Below, piece after piece: positions 7,876 through 17,025 of a stretch of 64,000 bases of DNA. The position numbers and the translations under genes were made by a program. The DNA comes from Actinobacteria bacterium IMCC19121. GTDB taxonomy: Bacteria; Actinomycetota; Actinomycetes; Nanopelagicales; Nanopelagicaceae. Under the pieces are notes generated by a model, which searched no databases, was not told where the DNA came from, and worked only from the letters and a program-made list of their open reading frames with translations. The stretch lies in NCBI GenBank assembly GCA_002284895.1, contig CP015605.1, forward strand, positions 930,001-994,000, read 5' to 3'. Within the stretch, counting starts at the first letter, position 1, and each line of letters begins with the position of its first letter.

Positions 7876-10800
7876 TAAGTAAGACTGCAATTCCAAGTTC
7901 ATTATCTTCAACTGCGAGTGTTGAATCTTGAACCATAGAAAGTGCTAGTACTTCATCCATAATATGAGCTTCATCGCTGGCAATGGCTGCAGCTATTTGG
8001 GCACTGGCATTGAATTTCACAGCAATGCGATCTGAGATTTCAAAGCCATCACTCTTTCTGCGCTCTTGAATAAAGCGAATCACTTCGCGCACGTGACCAG
8101 CAGCAATAAGTGCTGGAGTGAGCTCTAGATCAAGTGCCACGCTTTCACCCTCATGAGAGGCCACCATCCAGCCAGATTTTGGAACTTCTGTAATAACTAG
8201 ATCGTCCAGAGCGATTTCCCAACTACCTAGCTGGGTTGTGCCAGAGGCACGCAAAGTTTTCACAAGGGCAGTTGCATCACTGGACGCGAGTGCTTTTGCA
8301 ATCTCTTGGACTGCACCACCAAATTTTGCACCTAGTGATTTGAAGTTAGCTTTAATCGAGATATCTACTAAATCTCCATCAGCGCTAGCGATGTCTTGGA
8401 GATCAATGACGTTGAGCTCATCGGCAATCTGTTCACGCATTTGTTCAGGCAAAGATGCCCAACCACTTGCTGCAATCAGGGCACGGCCCAAAGGTTGACG
8501 AATCTTGATGCCAGATTCAGCGCGTGATGCACGACCAAGTTCTACGATGCGACGGGTGAGTGCAACTTGCTTTCCTAGTTCGCGATCAATGACAGCTGCA
8601 TCTGCAACTGGGAAGTTAGAAAGGTGAACTGAAGCAACTGCAGAAGAATCGGCAGGTATTACTAACTCTTGCCAGACTTGTTCTGTAATAAAGGGAACCA
8701 TAGGAGAGAGAAGTTGAGTCAGAGTTACTAGGCACTCGTGAAGAGTGGAAAGTGCGCTGACATCTCCATCCCAGAACCTGCGTCGTGAACGGCGCACATA
8801 CCAGTTTGAAAGATCATCAATAAATCTTGCCAGTGCACGTCCTGCAACCTGTGAATCAAAATCACTGAGTGCGGCATCTACTTCCTCAATCAAGAGATTG
8901 AGTTCAGAGATAATCCAGCGATCCATGAGTGGTCGATCTGCAATCTTTGTTCGCTGACTTAAATCAAAGTTAGAAGCATTGGCATAAAGGGCGTGGAAAG
9001 AAACGGTGTTCCAGTAAGTGAGAAGAGTCTTTCGAACAACTTCATTGATTGCATCATGGCCAACACGACGCGCTGCCCAAGGTGAGCCTGCAGCCAACAT
9101 GTACCAACGAACAGCATCTGCGCCATGTTGATCCATAAGGGCCATTGGCTCTAGGACGTTACCCACGTGCTTACTCATCTTGCGACCATCTTTATCCAAG
9201 ATATGTCCAAGACAAAGGACCGTCTTATATGAAGATTTATCAAAGACCAAAGTGCCAATAGTCATGAGTGTGTAGAACCAGCCACGTGTTTGATCGATAG
9301 CTTCACAGATAAAGTCAGCAGGATAAGACTCTTTAAACTTTTCAATAGAGCCTTCCTTGTGCGGATATCCCCATTGGGCAAATGGCATTGCCCCAGAGTC
9401 ATACCAACAATCGATAACTTCTGGCACGCGCACCATTGTGGAATCACAATCAGCACAAGCAAAAGTAATGTCATCAACAAATGGGCGGTGTGGATCAAGA
9501 TTTGAGAGCTCTTGGCCAGCAAGTGCGCCTAACTCAGCGAGTGAATCAACGCAGATTTCATGCTTGTTTTCACAGCGCCAAATAGGAAGGGGAGTGCCCC
9601 AATAACGATTACGTGAAAGAGCCCAGTCAATGTTGTTATTGAGCCAATCACCGTATCGGCCTTCTTTAATAGTTTCTGGGTGCCAATCAGTTGCTGCGTT
9701 TTCACGCAGAAGAGCATCTTTAATTGACGTGGTGCGGATATACCAGGAAGGTTGTGCGTAATACATCAACGGTGTGTGACAGCGCCAGCAATGCGGATAT
9801 GTGTGCTCGTATGGTTGGTGCTTATAGAGAACACCACGGGCCTTTAACTCTTTGACTAATAACTTGTCTGCCTCTTTAAAGAAGATTCCGCCAACAACGT
9901 CGACTTCCTTTAAGAAGTGTCCATCAGGTGCGATGGGATTAACAACCGGCAATCCATAAGCACGGCACACCGCTAAGTCATCAGCGCCAAATGCTGGAGA
10001 TTGGTGAACGAGTCCAGTTCCATCTTCAGTTGTCACATACGTTGCAAGAACAACGTAGTGAGCATCTGGAATCTCTACGAAATCAAGAGGGCGCTTATAT
10101 GTTGTGCGCTCTAGCTCTTTTCCAAGCATTTTCTTGAGAATCTTCTTCTCACCCTTAACACTTTCAAGCAGCGCTTCGGCAACGACTAGAACTTCACTGA
10201 CTTCATCGACAGTAACTTCAACAGCCACATAATCCACTTCTGGATGCACTGCAATTGCAGTGTTTGAAACTAAGGTCCATGGCGTCGTAGTCCACACTAG
10301 GAAACTGGCATTGAGTGCAACCAGATCACCAGAAGTAATGGGAAAGCGAACATAGACCGAAGGATCTGTGACAGTTTCATAGCCCTGTGCTAATTCATGA
10401 TCCGAGAGTCCAGTTCCACAGCGCGGACAATATGGTGCAACGCGATGATCTTGAACCAGTAATCCCTTTTTCCAGATCTCTTTGAGAGACCACCACACAC
10501 TCTCCACATATTCAGGAGACATAGTCCAATACGCTTCATCGAAATCAACCCAGAAGCCCATGCGATGTGTCATGTCTGCAAATGCACCAACATGGCGTTG
10601 GACTGACTCACGGCACTTGTCATTAAAAGCTGCGATTCCATACTTTTCGATATCGCCTTTACCGGCAAAGCCCAGTTCTTTTTCAACAGCAATTTCAACT
10701 GGCAAACCATGACAATCCCAACCAGCTTTGCGGATTACATGTTTCCCCTTCATTGTGTGAAAGCGGGGGAATACATCTTTAAATACACGCGCTTCAATAT

Positions 10801-10975
10801 GGTGGGCGCCTGGCATTCCATTTGCAGTTGGTGGACCTTCATAAAACATCCATGCAGGTGCACCTTCACGGGCCGCAAGTGTTTTTTCAAAAATCTCGTT
10901 TTCGCGCCAGAACTTTAAAATCTCGTGCTCGACGGCAGGCAGATCAACGGCTGCTGGGATTGCGCGAAACGACAT
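7850..10975 (-). CDS. ileS: Isoleucyl-tRNA synthetase
   Basis: A 1,041-residue class I aminoacyl-tRNA synthetase. The HIGH-type site reads PGAHHIEARVFKD near residue 54, preceded by YEGPPTANGM, and the KMSK loop is at about residues 599-602 (DGRKMSKHVGN). Between them is the editing domain (LVWTTTPWTLVSNTAIAVHP). CPRCGTG and CWRCHTP are zinc-type pairs. The GPPTANG plus HHIEAR form resembles the IleS2, eukaryote-like subgroup rather than the HIGH form of E. coli IleS. The gene runs opposite to its neighbours, overlaps yggT at its 3' end, and is preceded by a T-box leader with SD GGAGGA six bases from ATG. Confidence 0.97.
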   Translation of the reverse strand: MSFRAIPAAVDLPAVEHEILKFWRENEIFEKTLAAREGAPAWMFYEGPPTANGMPGAHHIEARVFKDVFPRFHTMKGKHVIRKAGWDCHGLPVEIAVEKELGFAGKGDIEKYGIAAFNDKCRESVQRHVGAFADMTHRMGFWVDFDEAYWTMSPEYVESVWWSLKEIWKKGLLVQDHRVAPYCPRCGTGLSDHELAQGYETVTDPSVYVRFPITSGDLVALNASFLVWTTTPWTLVSNTAIAVHPEVDYVAVEVTVDEVSEVLVVAEALLESVKGEKKILKKMLGKELERTTYKRPLDFVEIPDAHYVVLATYVTTEDGTGLVHQSPAFGADDLAVCRAYGLPVVNPIAPDGHFLKEVDVVGGIFFKEADKLLVKELKARGVLYKHQPYEHTYPHCWRCHTPLMYYAQPSWYIRTTSIKDALLRENAATDWHPETIKEGRYGDWLNNNIDWALSRNRYWGTPLPIWRCENKHEICVDSLAELGALAGQELSNLDPHRPFVDDITFACADCDSTMVRVPEVIDCWYDSGAMPFAQWGYPHKEGSIEKFKESYPADFICEAIDQTRGWFYTLMTIGTLVFDKSSYKTVLCLGHILDKDGRKMSKHVGNVLEPMALMDQHGADAVRWYMLAAGSPWAARRVGHDAINEVVRKTLLTYWNTVSFHALYANASNFDLSQRTKIADRPLMDRWIISELNLLIEEVDAALSDFDSQVAGRALARFIDDLSNWYVRRSRRRFWDGDVSALSTLHECLVTLTQLLSPMVPFITEQVWQELVIPADSSAVASVHLSNFPVADAAVIDRELGKQVALTRRIVELGRASRAESGIKIRQPLGRALIAASGWASLPEQMREQIADELNVIDLQDIASADGDLVDISIKANFKSLGAKFGGAVQEIAKALASSDATALVKTLRASGTTQLGSWEIALDDLVITEVPKSGWMVASHEGESVALDLELTPALIAAGHVREVIRFIQERRKSDGFEISDRIAVKFNASAQIAAAIASDEAHIMDEVLALSMVQDSTLAVEDNELGIAVLLTKASELTP

Positions 10976-11180
10976 AAAAAATCCTCCACGAGTAGGAAAG
11001 AACTCTGGAGGGACGTGACCTGCTGGCGCAGATCTCGCGGTACCACCCGCCTTGCGTGAAATTCACGCCACTTCACTTTTCTATCCGCGGCTAGTTCTAG
11101 ATGGTTTGCACCATTTCTTCTAGCAAGCTCGTGAGGTGATGGCCCCGTCAATGCTCATTTGCGGTAGTGGCTCAATACTA
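10976..11180 (-). promoter_or_regulatory. Isoleucine T-box riboswitch (translational) in the ileS leader
   Basis: Read on the minus strand, 11047-11036 gives the T-box core GGTGGTACCGCG, which pairs with an uncharged tRNA 3' end. The likely specifier AUC (isoleucine) is at 11140-11138 inside GGCCATCACCTC. Downstream, CCTCCA (11011-11006) is complementary to TGGAGG (10988-10983), which contains the ileS Shine-Dalgarno. Folding therefore hides or frees the ribosome site, the translational mode known for actinobacterial ileS T-boxes. A -10-like TAGTAT at 11180-11175 may mark the promoter. The exact 5' end is uncertain. Confidence 0.9.
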
Positions 11181-11214
11181 TCGCCTAGTTAAGCCAAAAA
11201 ATGCCCGTGGCTAA

Positions 11215-11251
11215 TTGGTAACAGCCCCTGAAGAGCATTAAGGTTCGCGAC
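11215..11251 (+). promoter_or_regulatory. Promoter of the DksA-like gene, probably leaderless
   Basis: TTGGTA at 11215-11220, an 18-bp spacer, then TAAGGT at 11239-11244, which ends seven bases before the ATG at 11252. Transcription should start at or beside the start codon. No Shine-Dalgarno is present. It diverges from the ileS T-box promoter. Confidence 0.6.
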
Positions 11252-12043
11252 ATGCCTAAGAAGCCGGTTAAGAAAGCAGCAGCCAAGAAGGCTCCTGCTA
11301 AAAAGGCTGCCGTAAAGAAGAAGGTAGCTAAAAAGGCTCCAGCGAAAAAAGCACCAGCCAAGAAAGCAGTGGCTAAGAAAGCCGTAGCTAAGAAGGCACC
11401 TGCTAAGAAGGCACCGGCTAAAAAAGCGGCAGTCAAGAGCATTCCAGTAAAAAAGGCACCAGGTAAGCCATTTCCATCAAAGACAACTCTGACTGTGGAT
11501 GAAAAATCTCAAACAGTTTCAGTCTCAACAATTTCTGCGCCCGTTGCAGCCCCTGTTGTAGAAGAGCGCCGATTGGTAATGCCACCACCACCACGTCCAG
11601 CTAAGAGCGGTAAGAAAGTTGCACCACTTAAGCCAATCAAAGTGGCTCCAACGCCAATTGTTGTCAGTGAGAGTGAATCACCATGGACTGCAGCTGAACT
11701 AAAGAGCATTCGCACCGAGATTTCTAAAGAGTTAGCACGTCTTCGCGTTGAACTGGAAAAAGTTGAAGTAGAGATGGATTCTCTCATTCAAGAATCTGGT
11801 GAAGGCACCGGAGATGACCAGGCTGATGCTGGAACTAAAACTTTTGAACGCGAACATGAAATGTCGCTAGTGATCAATGCCCGTGACATGGTTTTGCAAA
11901 CAGAGCGCGCCTTAGATCGAATTGACTCTAAGACTTATGGAAACTGCGAAGAATGCGGAAGTGCAATTGGTAAGGCCCGTTTACAAGTATTTCCTCGGGC
12001 CACTTTGTGCATGCTCTGCAAGCAGAAGGAAGAACGGCGCTAG
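11252..12043 (+). CDS. DksA/TraR-type zinc-finger protein with a lysine-rich histone-H1-like N-terminal tail
   Basis: A 263-residue protein with three parts. Residues 1-73 are a low-complexity tail of AKKAP/AKKAV repeats. Residues about 75-140 are a Pro/Val-rich linker. Residues about 144-263 are a DksA-like module: a long coiled coil (ELKSIRTEISKELARLRVEL), an acidic tip (DDQADAG, where E. coli DksA has DxxDxA), and a C4 zinc finger with C232, C235, C253 and C256. DksA-type proteins reach into the RNA polymerase secondary channel. The basic tail is expected to bind nucleic acid; that is inference. Genes of this type sit beside lspA in other actinobacteria. Confidence 0.85.
   Translation: MPKKPVKKAAAKKAPAKKAAVKKKVAKKAPAKKAPAKKAVAKKAVAKKAPAKKAPAKKAAVKSIPVKKAPGKPFPSKTTLTVDEKSQTVSVSTISAPVAAPVVEERRLVMPPPPRPAKSGKKVAPLKPIKVAPTPIVVSESESPWTAAELKSIRTEISKELARLRVELEKVEVEMDSLIQESGEGTGDDQADAGTKTFEREHEMSLVINARDMVLQTERALDRIDSKTYGNCEECGSAIGKARLQVFPRATLCMLCKQKEERR
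11258..11470 (+). repeat. Degenerate 15-bp tandem repeats encoding A-K-K-A-P/V units
   Basis: The first 210 bases of the DksA-like gene consist of imperfect tandem units of about 15 bp built on GCTAAGAAGGCACC-like sequence, each encoding a five-residue unit with two lysines. Synonymous differences (AAA/AAG, GCT/GCC/GCA) are scattered through the units. Such repeats may vary in copy number between strains by slippage or unequal exchange. Confidence 0.7.
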
Positions 12044-12045
12044 CA

Positions 12046-12528
12046 GTGCGCGTGTGGCGCACACTTTTAGGTGTTGCCTGGCTTATCTGGCTTGCAGATT
12101 TTGCAACCAAAATCTGGGCAGTGGAGTATTTATCTCATCGCGGTCCAGTAAAAATCATTGGCTCGCTCTTTCAACTTAACTTCATTAGAAATTCTGGTGC
12201 TGCCTTTTCATTTGCTCCGGGTGCCACTCTTCTTCTCTCCTTCTTTGGAATTGCCGTATTGATTGCAATCACTTATTACGCACCTTTATTAACCTCCAAA
12301 GGTTGGGCGCTTGTTTTAGGCCTAGTAATGGGTGGAGTTTTGGGCAATATGACTGATCGCATTTTTAGAGAGCCAGGATTACTGCGTGGCCACGTTATCG
12401 ATTGGATGCAACTGCCTCATTGGCCTATATTCAATATTGCAGACACGGCAATCGTGGTTGCTGCCTTTATTTCTGTGGTTTTAACTGCGCGCAACATTCC
12501 ACCTATTAAAAAAGAAGAGTTGATATGA
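12046..12528 (+). CDS. lspA: LspA, lipoprotein signal peptidase II
   Basis: A 160-residue membrane aspartyl protease that removes prolipoprotein signal peptides. Four hydrophobic helices are visible, with the family motifs FIRNSGAAFSF, GNMTDRIF, HVIDW and FNIADTAI; the Asp residues in the last two are the expected catalytic pair. I chose the GTG at 12046, three bases after the DksA-like stop, because the in-frame ATG at 12007 would add 13 non-homologous residues (MHALQAEGRTALA) lying inside the upstream gene. The 3' end overlaps the next gene as ATGA. Confidence 0.93.
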   Translation: MRVWRTLLGVAWLIWLADFATKIWAVEYLSHRGPVKIIGSLFQLNFIRNSGAAFSFAPGATLLLSFFGIAVLIAITYYAPLLTSKGWALVLGLVMGGVLGNMTDRIFREPGLLRGHVIDWMQLPHWPIFNIADTAIVVAAFISVVLTARNIPPIKKEELI

Positions 12529-13466
12529 GCAATCGAGAACAACGCACACTCTCCGTGCCAGAAGGCGTTGCTGGGGAGCGAATCGATAGTGCTCTCACCC
12601 GTGTGCTTGGCTTATCGCGCACAGCAGTAGTTAAGTTGCTCGAAGATGGCGATATCACCACCTCTGGAAAAGCAATGGCTAAATCTGACCGCGTGAGCGC
12701 ACACCAAGTAATTGATGTGTTGATGCCAGCTGCCATTAATCAAGACCCGATCCCGCTCACACCACTAGAAGGTCTTTCAATTGTTTATGACGATGACGCA
12801 ATCGTTGTTATTGATAAGCCCGTGGGTTGTGCTGCCCACCCAAGTCCTGGATGGATGGGACCAACTGTTGTTGGCGCACTTATGGCTGCCGGTTATTCAA
12901 TTTCAACAAGTGGTGCTGCAGAGCGACAGGGGATTGTTCATCGCCTCGATGTTGGTACTAGCGGGTTAATGATTGTTGCTAAGAGTGATCGCGCATTTAC
13001 CGTATTAAAGGATGCTTTTAGAAATCGCACAGTGGACAAGATTTATCATGCACTTATTCAAGGTCATATGGATCCAACCACTGGAATCATTGATGCACCA
13101 ATTGATCGACATCCAAAAGAAGATCATCGTTTCGCTGTAGTTGCAACAGGCAAAGACTCCATTACCCATTATGAAGTCATTGAGTTTTACCGCGGAGTCT
13201 CACTCGTTAAAGTTGAACTAGAAACCGGTCGCACACACCAAATCCGTGTCCACTTCTCTGCACTTAACCATCCACTTGTTGGCGACACTACTTATGGGGC
13301 AGATCCTGTCTTGGCTAAATCTCTAGAGATGAGACGACCATGGCTACACGCCAAGGAGCTCAACTTTGACCACCCAATCACTGGTGAACATCTGAGTTTT
13401 CAGGCTCCATATCCAGCCGATCTCACACGCTCATTGGCGTTGCTATCTGATGCCGTTCTGCCGTAA
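12525..13466 (+). CDS. rluD: RluD-type 23S rRNA pseudouridine synthase
   Basis: A 313-residue RluA/RluD-family protein. An S4 RNA-binding domain occupies about residues 10-75 (AGERIDSALTRVLGLSRTAV). The catalytic domain carries HRLDVGTSGLMIVAKSDRAF near residue 140, with the nucleophilic Asp, and TGRTHQIRVHFSALNHPLVGD near residue 235. The enzyme isomerises uridines in 23S rRNA. The exact target positions cannot be read from sequence, so rluD is a family-level symbol. It is translationally coupled to lspA through ATGA, a common actinobacterial pairing. Confidence 0.9.
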   Translation: MSNREQRTLSVPEGVAGERIDSALTRVLGLSRTAVVKLLEDGDITTSGKAMAKSDRVSAHQVIDVLMPAAINQDPIPLTPLEGLSIVYDDDAIVVIDKPVGCAAHPSPGWMGPTVVGALMAAGYSISTSGAAERQGIVHRLDVGTSGLMIVAKSDRAFTVLKDAFRNRTVDKIYHALIQGHMDPTTGIIDAPIDRHPKEDHRFAVVATGKDSITHYEVIEFYRGVSLVKVELETGRTHQIRVHFSALNHPLVGDTTYGADPVLAKSLEMRRPWLHAKELNFDHPITGEHLSFQAPYPADLTRSLALLSDAVLP

Positions 13467-13470
13467 GCAA

Positions 13471-13485
13471 TAATCTACGACCACC
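13471..13485 (+). promoter_or_regulatory. Candidate promoter -10 for dnaE
   Basis: TAATCT at 13471-13476 fits a -10 hexamer and ends nine bases before the dnaE ATG, leaving a leader of only a few bases or none. The 19-bp gap after rluD has no clear Shine-Dalgarno. No -35 was recognised. Confidence 0.35.
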
Positions 13486-16400
13486 ATGACTTCTGAGAAT
13501 TTCGTACATCTGCACGTCCATACCGAGTATTCAATGCTCGATGGTGCAGCACGTGTTCCCGATCTAATGCAAGAAGTTGCCAGACAAGGCATGCCGGCAA
13601 TTGCAATGACAGATCATGGAAATGTTTTTGGAGCTTATGAGTTTTATAAGCAAGCGAAAAAAGCTGGTGTTAAGCCAATTATTGGAATTGAAGCTTACGT
13701 CGCCCCTGAATCTCGCTTTGATAAAAAAAGAGTGCAATGGGCAAGCGGCGGTGAAGACGATGTTTCTGGTGGCGGTGCTTATACGCACATGACAATTTTG
13801 GCTGAGAACAATGTTGGCCTCGGCAATCTCTTTCGTCTTTCATCACTTGCATCTCTTGAGGGTTACTACTACAAGCCCCGCATGGATAGAGAACTTCTAG
13901 CTCAATATTCCAAGGGTTTAATTGCAACAACTGGTTGCCCAGGTGGAGAGATTCAAACTCGCTTGCGCATGGGCGCATATAAAGAGGCAGTCAAAGCAGC
14001 TAGTGATTACCGAGATATTTTTGGTGAAGGCAATTTCTTTTTAGAGGTTATGAATCATGGAATTGATATTGAAACTCGCGTCAAAGCTGACTTGCTCAAG
14101 CTTGGAAAAGAGTTAGGTCTTCCACTTCTTGCAACTAATGATCTGCACTACACATTACAGGCAGATTCTGGAGCACATGAGGCTCTGCTTTGCGTTCAAT
14201 CTGGTTCTACATTGGCAGATCCCAAGAGATTTAAATTCGATAACGACTCTTTCTATGTAAAGACTCCGGCGCAGATGCGAGAGCTCTTTAAAGATATTCC
14301 AGAGAGTTGTGATAACACATTACTTATTGCCGAGCGCTGTGATGTGACTATGCGAGAAGGTGAAAACCTTCTTCCGCAATTTAGTGTCCCAGCTGGAGAA
14401 ACTGAAGATTCATGGCTTAAAAAGGAAGCTGTTCGCGGCATGAAAGAGCGCTTAGGGGACAAGCTCACTCCTGCACATGAGTCTCGCCTTGATTATGAAC
14501 TCGGCGTGATGGAGAAGATGGGTTTTCCTGGTTACTTCCTTGTTGTTGCCGACTTAGTTGGGCATGCAAAGAAAGTTGGTATTCGAGTTGGACCAGGTCG
14601 AGGATCAGCCCCAGGTTCACTGGTTGCTTATTCACTTGGTATTACTGGATTAGATCCACTAGAACACGGACTTTTGTTCGAGCGCTTTCTTAATCCAGAA
14701 CGTATTTCTATGCCTGATATCGACTTGGACTTTGATGAGCGTCGTCGTAGCGAGATGATTCGTTATGCAACTAATAAATATGGTGAAGACCGCGTTGCTC
14801 AGATCATCACTTATGGAACCATCAAATCTAAGCAAGCGATTAAGGACTCAACACGCGTTCTAGGTTATCCATACGTCATTGGTGAGAAGTTAACCAAGGC
14901 TTTGCCGCCATCGGTTATGGGTAAAGATATTTCCCTTGGTGGAATCTTTGATTCTAAAGATGATCGCTACGGTGAAGCGGGGGAGTTCCGCTCACTGTAT
15001 GAATCAGATCCAGATTCAAAGCGCGTTGTTGATACAGCACGTGGTCTTGAAGGGTTAAAGCGCCAGTGGGGTGTTCACGCAGCTGGAGTTATTCTCTCTC
15101 GCGAACCATTACTCGATGTTATTCCTATTCATCGCCGCGAAGCAGACGGCGCAATCATTACTCAGTTTGATATGGGTGCATGTGAATCTATTGGCTTACT
15201 CAAGATGGACTTCTTGGGCCTTCGAAACCTCTCTGTTTTAGATGATGCGCTGCTCAACATTAAAGAGAACCAAAACATTGATGTGGTGTTAGAGGATTTA
15301 AAGCTCGATGATAAAAAGACATATGAATTGCTCTCTCGCGGTGACACTCTGGGTGTGTTCCAGCTCGATGGTGGACCAATGCGTGCGTTGCTTAAATCCA
15401 TGTCTCCGGATTCTTTCGAAGATATTTCGGCTGTCATCGCTCTCTATCGACCAGGGCCTATGGGTGAGAATGCACATAACAACTACGCTGATCGCAAAAA
15501 CAAGCGAAAGCCAGTTGAACCTATTCACCAGGAGCTATCAGAACCATTACAAGAAATTCTTGGTGACACATATGGCCTGATTGTTTATCAGGAACAAGTT
15601 ATGGCGATTGCCCAAAAGGTTGCCGGTTTCTCACTAGGACGTGCGGATCTTTTGCGTAAGGCGATGGGTAAGAAGAACAAAGATATTTTGGATAAGGAAT
15701 ACATTCCTTTTGAAGCAGGCATGAAGGCCAATGGTTTCTCAACTGCTGCTATCAAGCGCTTGTGGGACGTTCTTATTCCATTCTCTGATTACGCATTTAA
15801 CCGAGCACACTCTGCCGGATATGGTGTTGTGTCATATTGGACGGCTTATCTAAAGACGAACTACCCAACTGAATACATGGCCGCGCTTTTAACTAGCGTT
15901 CGAGATGATAAAGATAAATCCGCCTTGTATTTGAGTGAGTGTCGCCGAATGGGAATCAACGTGTTGCCACCTGATGTTAATGAATCCAATGGTGAATACA
16001 CCCCTCGTGGAAAAGATATTCGCTTTGGCCTTGCAGCCATTAGAAATGTTGGTGAAGGAGTTGTCGCATCCATTAAGGCAGCGCGTGAGAGTAAAGGTCG
16101 TTTCACATCCTTTGGTGATTTCTTAGCAAAGGTTGATGCCCAAGTGTGTAACAAAAAGACAATTGAATCTTTGATTAAGGCTGGAGCTTTTGGATCTCTT
16201 GGGGCCACACGTAAGGGCTTGATTGCAGTTCACTTGGAGGCAATTGATTCAGTCATTGAGAGCAAGCGCGCTGAGGCCATTGGCCAGTTTGATCTATTTG
16301 GCGGAGAAGCAATCACTGAAGTATCAGGATTAGATATTGAGATCCCAACAGGTGAGTGGGATAAGGCAATGTTGCTTAGCTATGAGCGCGAGATGCTGGG

Positions 16401-16983
16401 TCTCTATGTTTCCGATCATCCACTTTTAGGTGTTGAACACGTGCTTCGAGCGAACACAGATATGTCAATCAGTGAATTAGTTGACGAGGGTGCACAGCAT
16501 GAATCTGTTGTCACTATCGGAGGCTTAATCACAAGTGTTACACGTAAAGTTTCAAGACAAGGTGCATCATGGGCCGTTGTGACAATCGAAGACCTCGAGG
16601 GATCTTTGGAAGTTCTCTTCTTCTCAAATACTTACAATCAATATTCAATGTCTCTGACTGAAGATCGAATTGTGACTGTTCGTGGTCGCGTTGATCGCCG
16701 TGAAGAGAATCTGCGCTTTACTGCTCTTGAAATGTCCATGCCAGATATTTCTGCAGGTCCAACTGGGCCATTGGTAATTTCAATTCCAATGTCTCAATGC
16801 ACGCCACCAGTAGTTGATCGCATTAAGGAGATTTTGCGTTCACATCCAGGTAAGCGAGAAGTGCATCTTTCATTGAGTGAAAACGGAAGCAGTACGGTTA
16901 TGAAGATTGATGCATCGGTCACAGCTTCTCCATCATTGAGCGCAGATCTCAAATCTATTCTTGGGCCTAACTGCCTGGTTTAA
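13486..16983 (+). CDS. dnaE: DNA polymerase III alpha subunit
   Basis: A 1,165-residue replicative polymerase of the DnaE1 type. The N-terminal PHP domain begins FVHLHVHTEYSMLDGAARV. The Pol3 catalytic site is PDIDLDFDERRRSEMIRYA near residue 410, preceded by RVGPGRGSAPGSLVAY. Further on are the DYAFNRAHSAGYG segment, a helix-hairpin-helix region and an OB-fold near residues 1005-1080 (VTIGGLITSVTRKV). Length is normal for actinobacterial DnaE1. The 42-bp gap to hisD contains only the hisD promoter. Confidence 0.98.
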   Translation: MTSENFVHLHVHTEYSMLDGAARVPDLMQEVARQGMPAIAMTDHGNVFGAYEFYKQAKKAGVKPIIGIEAYVAPESRFDKKRVQWASGGEDDVSGGGAYTHMTILAENNVGLGNLFRLSSLASLEGYYYKPRMDRELLAQYSKGLIATTGCPGGEIQTRLRMGAYKEAVKAASDYRDIFGEGNFFLEVMNHGIDIETRVKADLLKLGKELGLPLLATNDLHYTLQADSGAHEALLCVQSGSTLADPKRFKFDNDSFYVKTPAQMRELFKDIPESCDNTLLIAERCDVTMREGENLLPQFSVPAGETEDSWLKKEAVRGMKERLGDKLTPAHESRLDYELGVMEKMGFPGYFLVVADLVGHAKKVGIRVGPGRGSAPGSLVAYSLGITGLDPLEHGLLFERFLNPERISMPDIDLDFDERRRSEMIRYATNKYGEDRVAQIITYGTIKSKQAIKDSTRVLGYPYVIGEKLTKALPPSVMGKDISLGGIFDSKDDRYGEAGEFRSLYESDPDSKRVVDTARGLEGLKRQWGVHAAGVILSREPLLDVIPIHRREADGAIITQFDMGACESIGLLKMDFLGLRNLSVLDDALLNIKENQNIDVVLEDLKLDDKKTYELLSRGDTLGVFQLDGGPMRALLKSMSPDSFEDISAVIALYRPGPMGENAHNNYADRKNKRKPVEPIHQELSEPLQEILGDTYGLIVYQEQVMAIAQKVAGFSLGRADLLRKAMGKKNKDILDKEYIPFEAGMKANGFSTAAIKRLWDVLIPFSDYAFNRAHSAGYGVVSYWTAYLKTNYPTEYMAALLTSVRDDKDKSALYLSECRRMGINVLPPDVNESNGEYTPRGKDIRFGLAAIRNVGEGVVASIKAARESKGRFTSFGDFLAKVDAQVCNKKTIESLIKAGAFGSLGATRKGLIAVHLEAIDSVIESKRAEAIGQFDLFGGEAITEVSGLDIEIPTGEWDKAMLLSYEREMLGLYVSDHPLLGVEHVLRANTDMSISELVDEGAQHESVVTIGGLITSVTRKVSRQGASWAVVTIEDLEGSLEVLFFSNTYNQYSMSLTEDRIVTVRGRVDRREENLRFTALEMSMPDISAGPTGPLVISIPMSQCTPPVVDRIKEILRSHPGKREVHLSLSENGSSTVMKIDASVTASPSLSADLKSILGPNCLV

Positions 16984-17013
16984 ATTCAAGTCCGCCGTGT
17001 TGGGCTCAGCCGT

Positions 17014-17025
17014 TACAATTAGCAT
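17014..17025 (+). promoter_or_regulatory. Leaderless promoter of the his-trp run
   Basis: TACAAT at 17014-17019 is a near-consensus -10; it ends six bases before the hisD GTG, so transcription would begin at the start codon. No ribosome-binding site precedes hisD. No -35 with normal spacing was found. No attenuator or histidine-rich leader peptide is present. Confidence 0.55.

Noticed and set aside
12007-12045. An upstream ATG for lspA that would give a 173-residue protein
   Set aside because: The added residues lie entirely inside the DksA-like gene and do not look like LspA; GTG 12046 gives the normal N-terminus and length.
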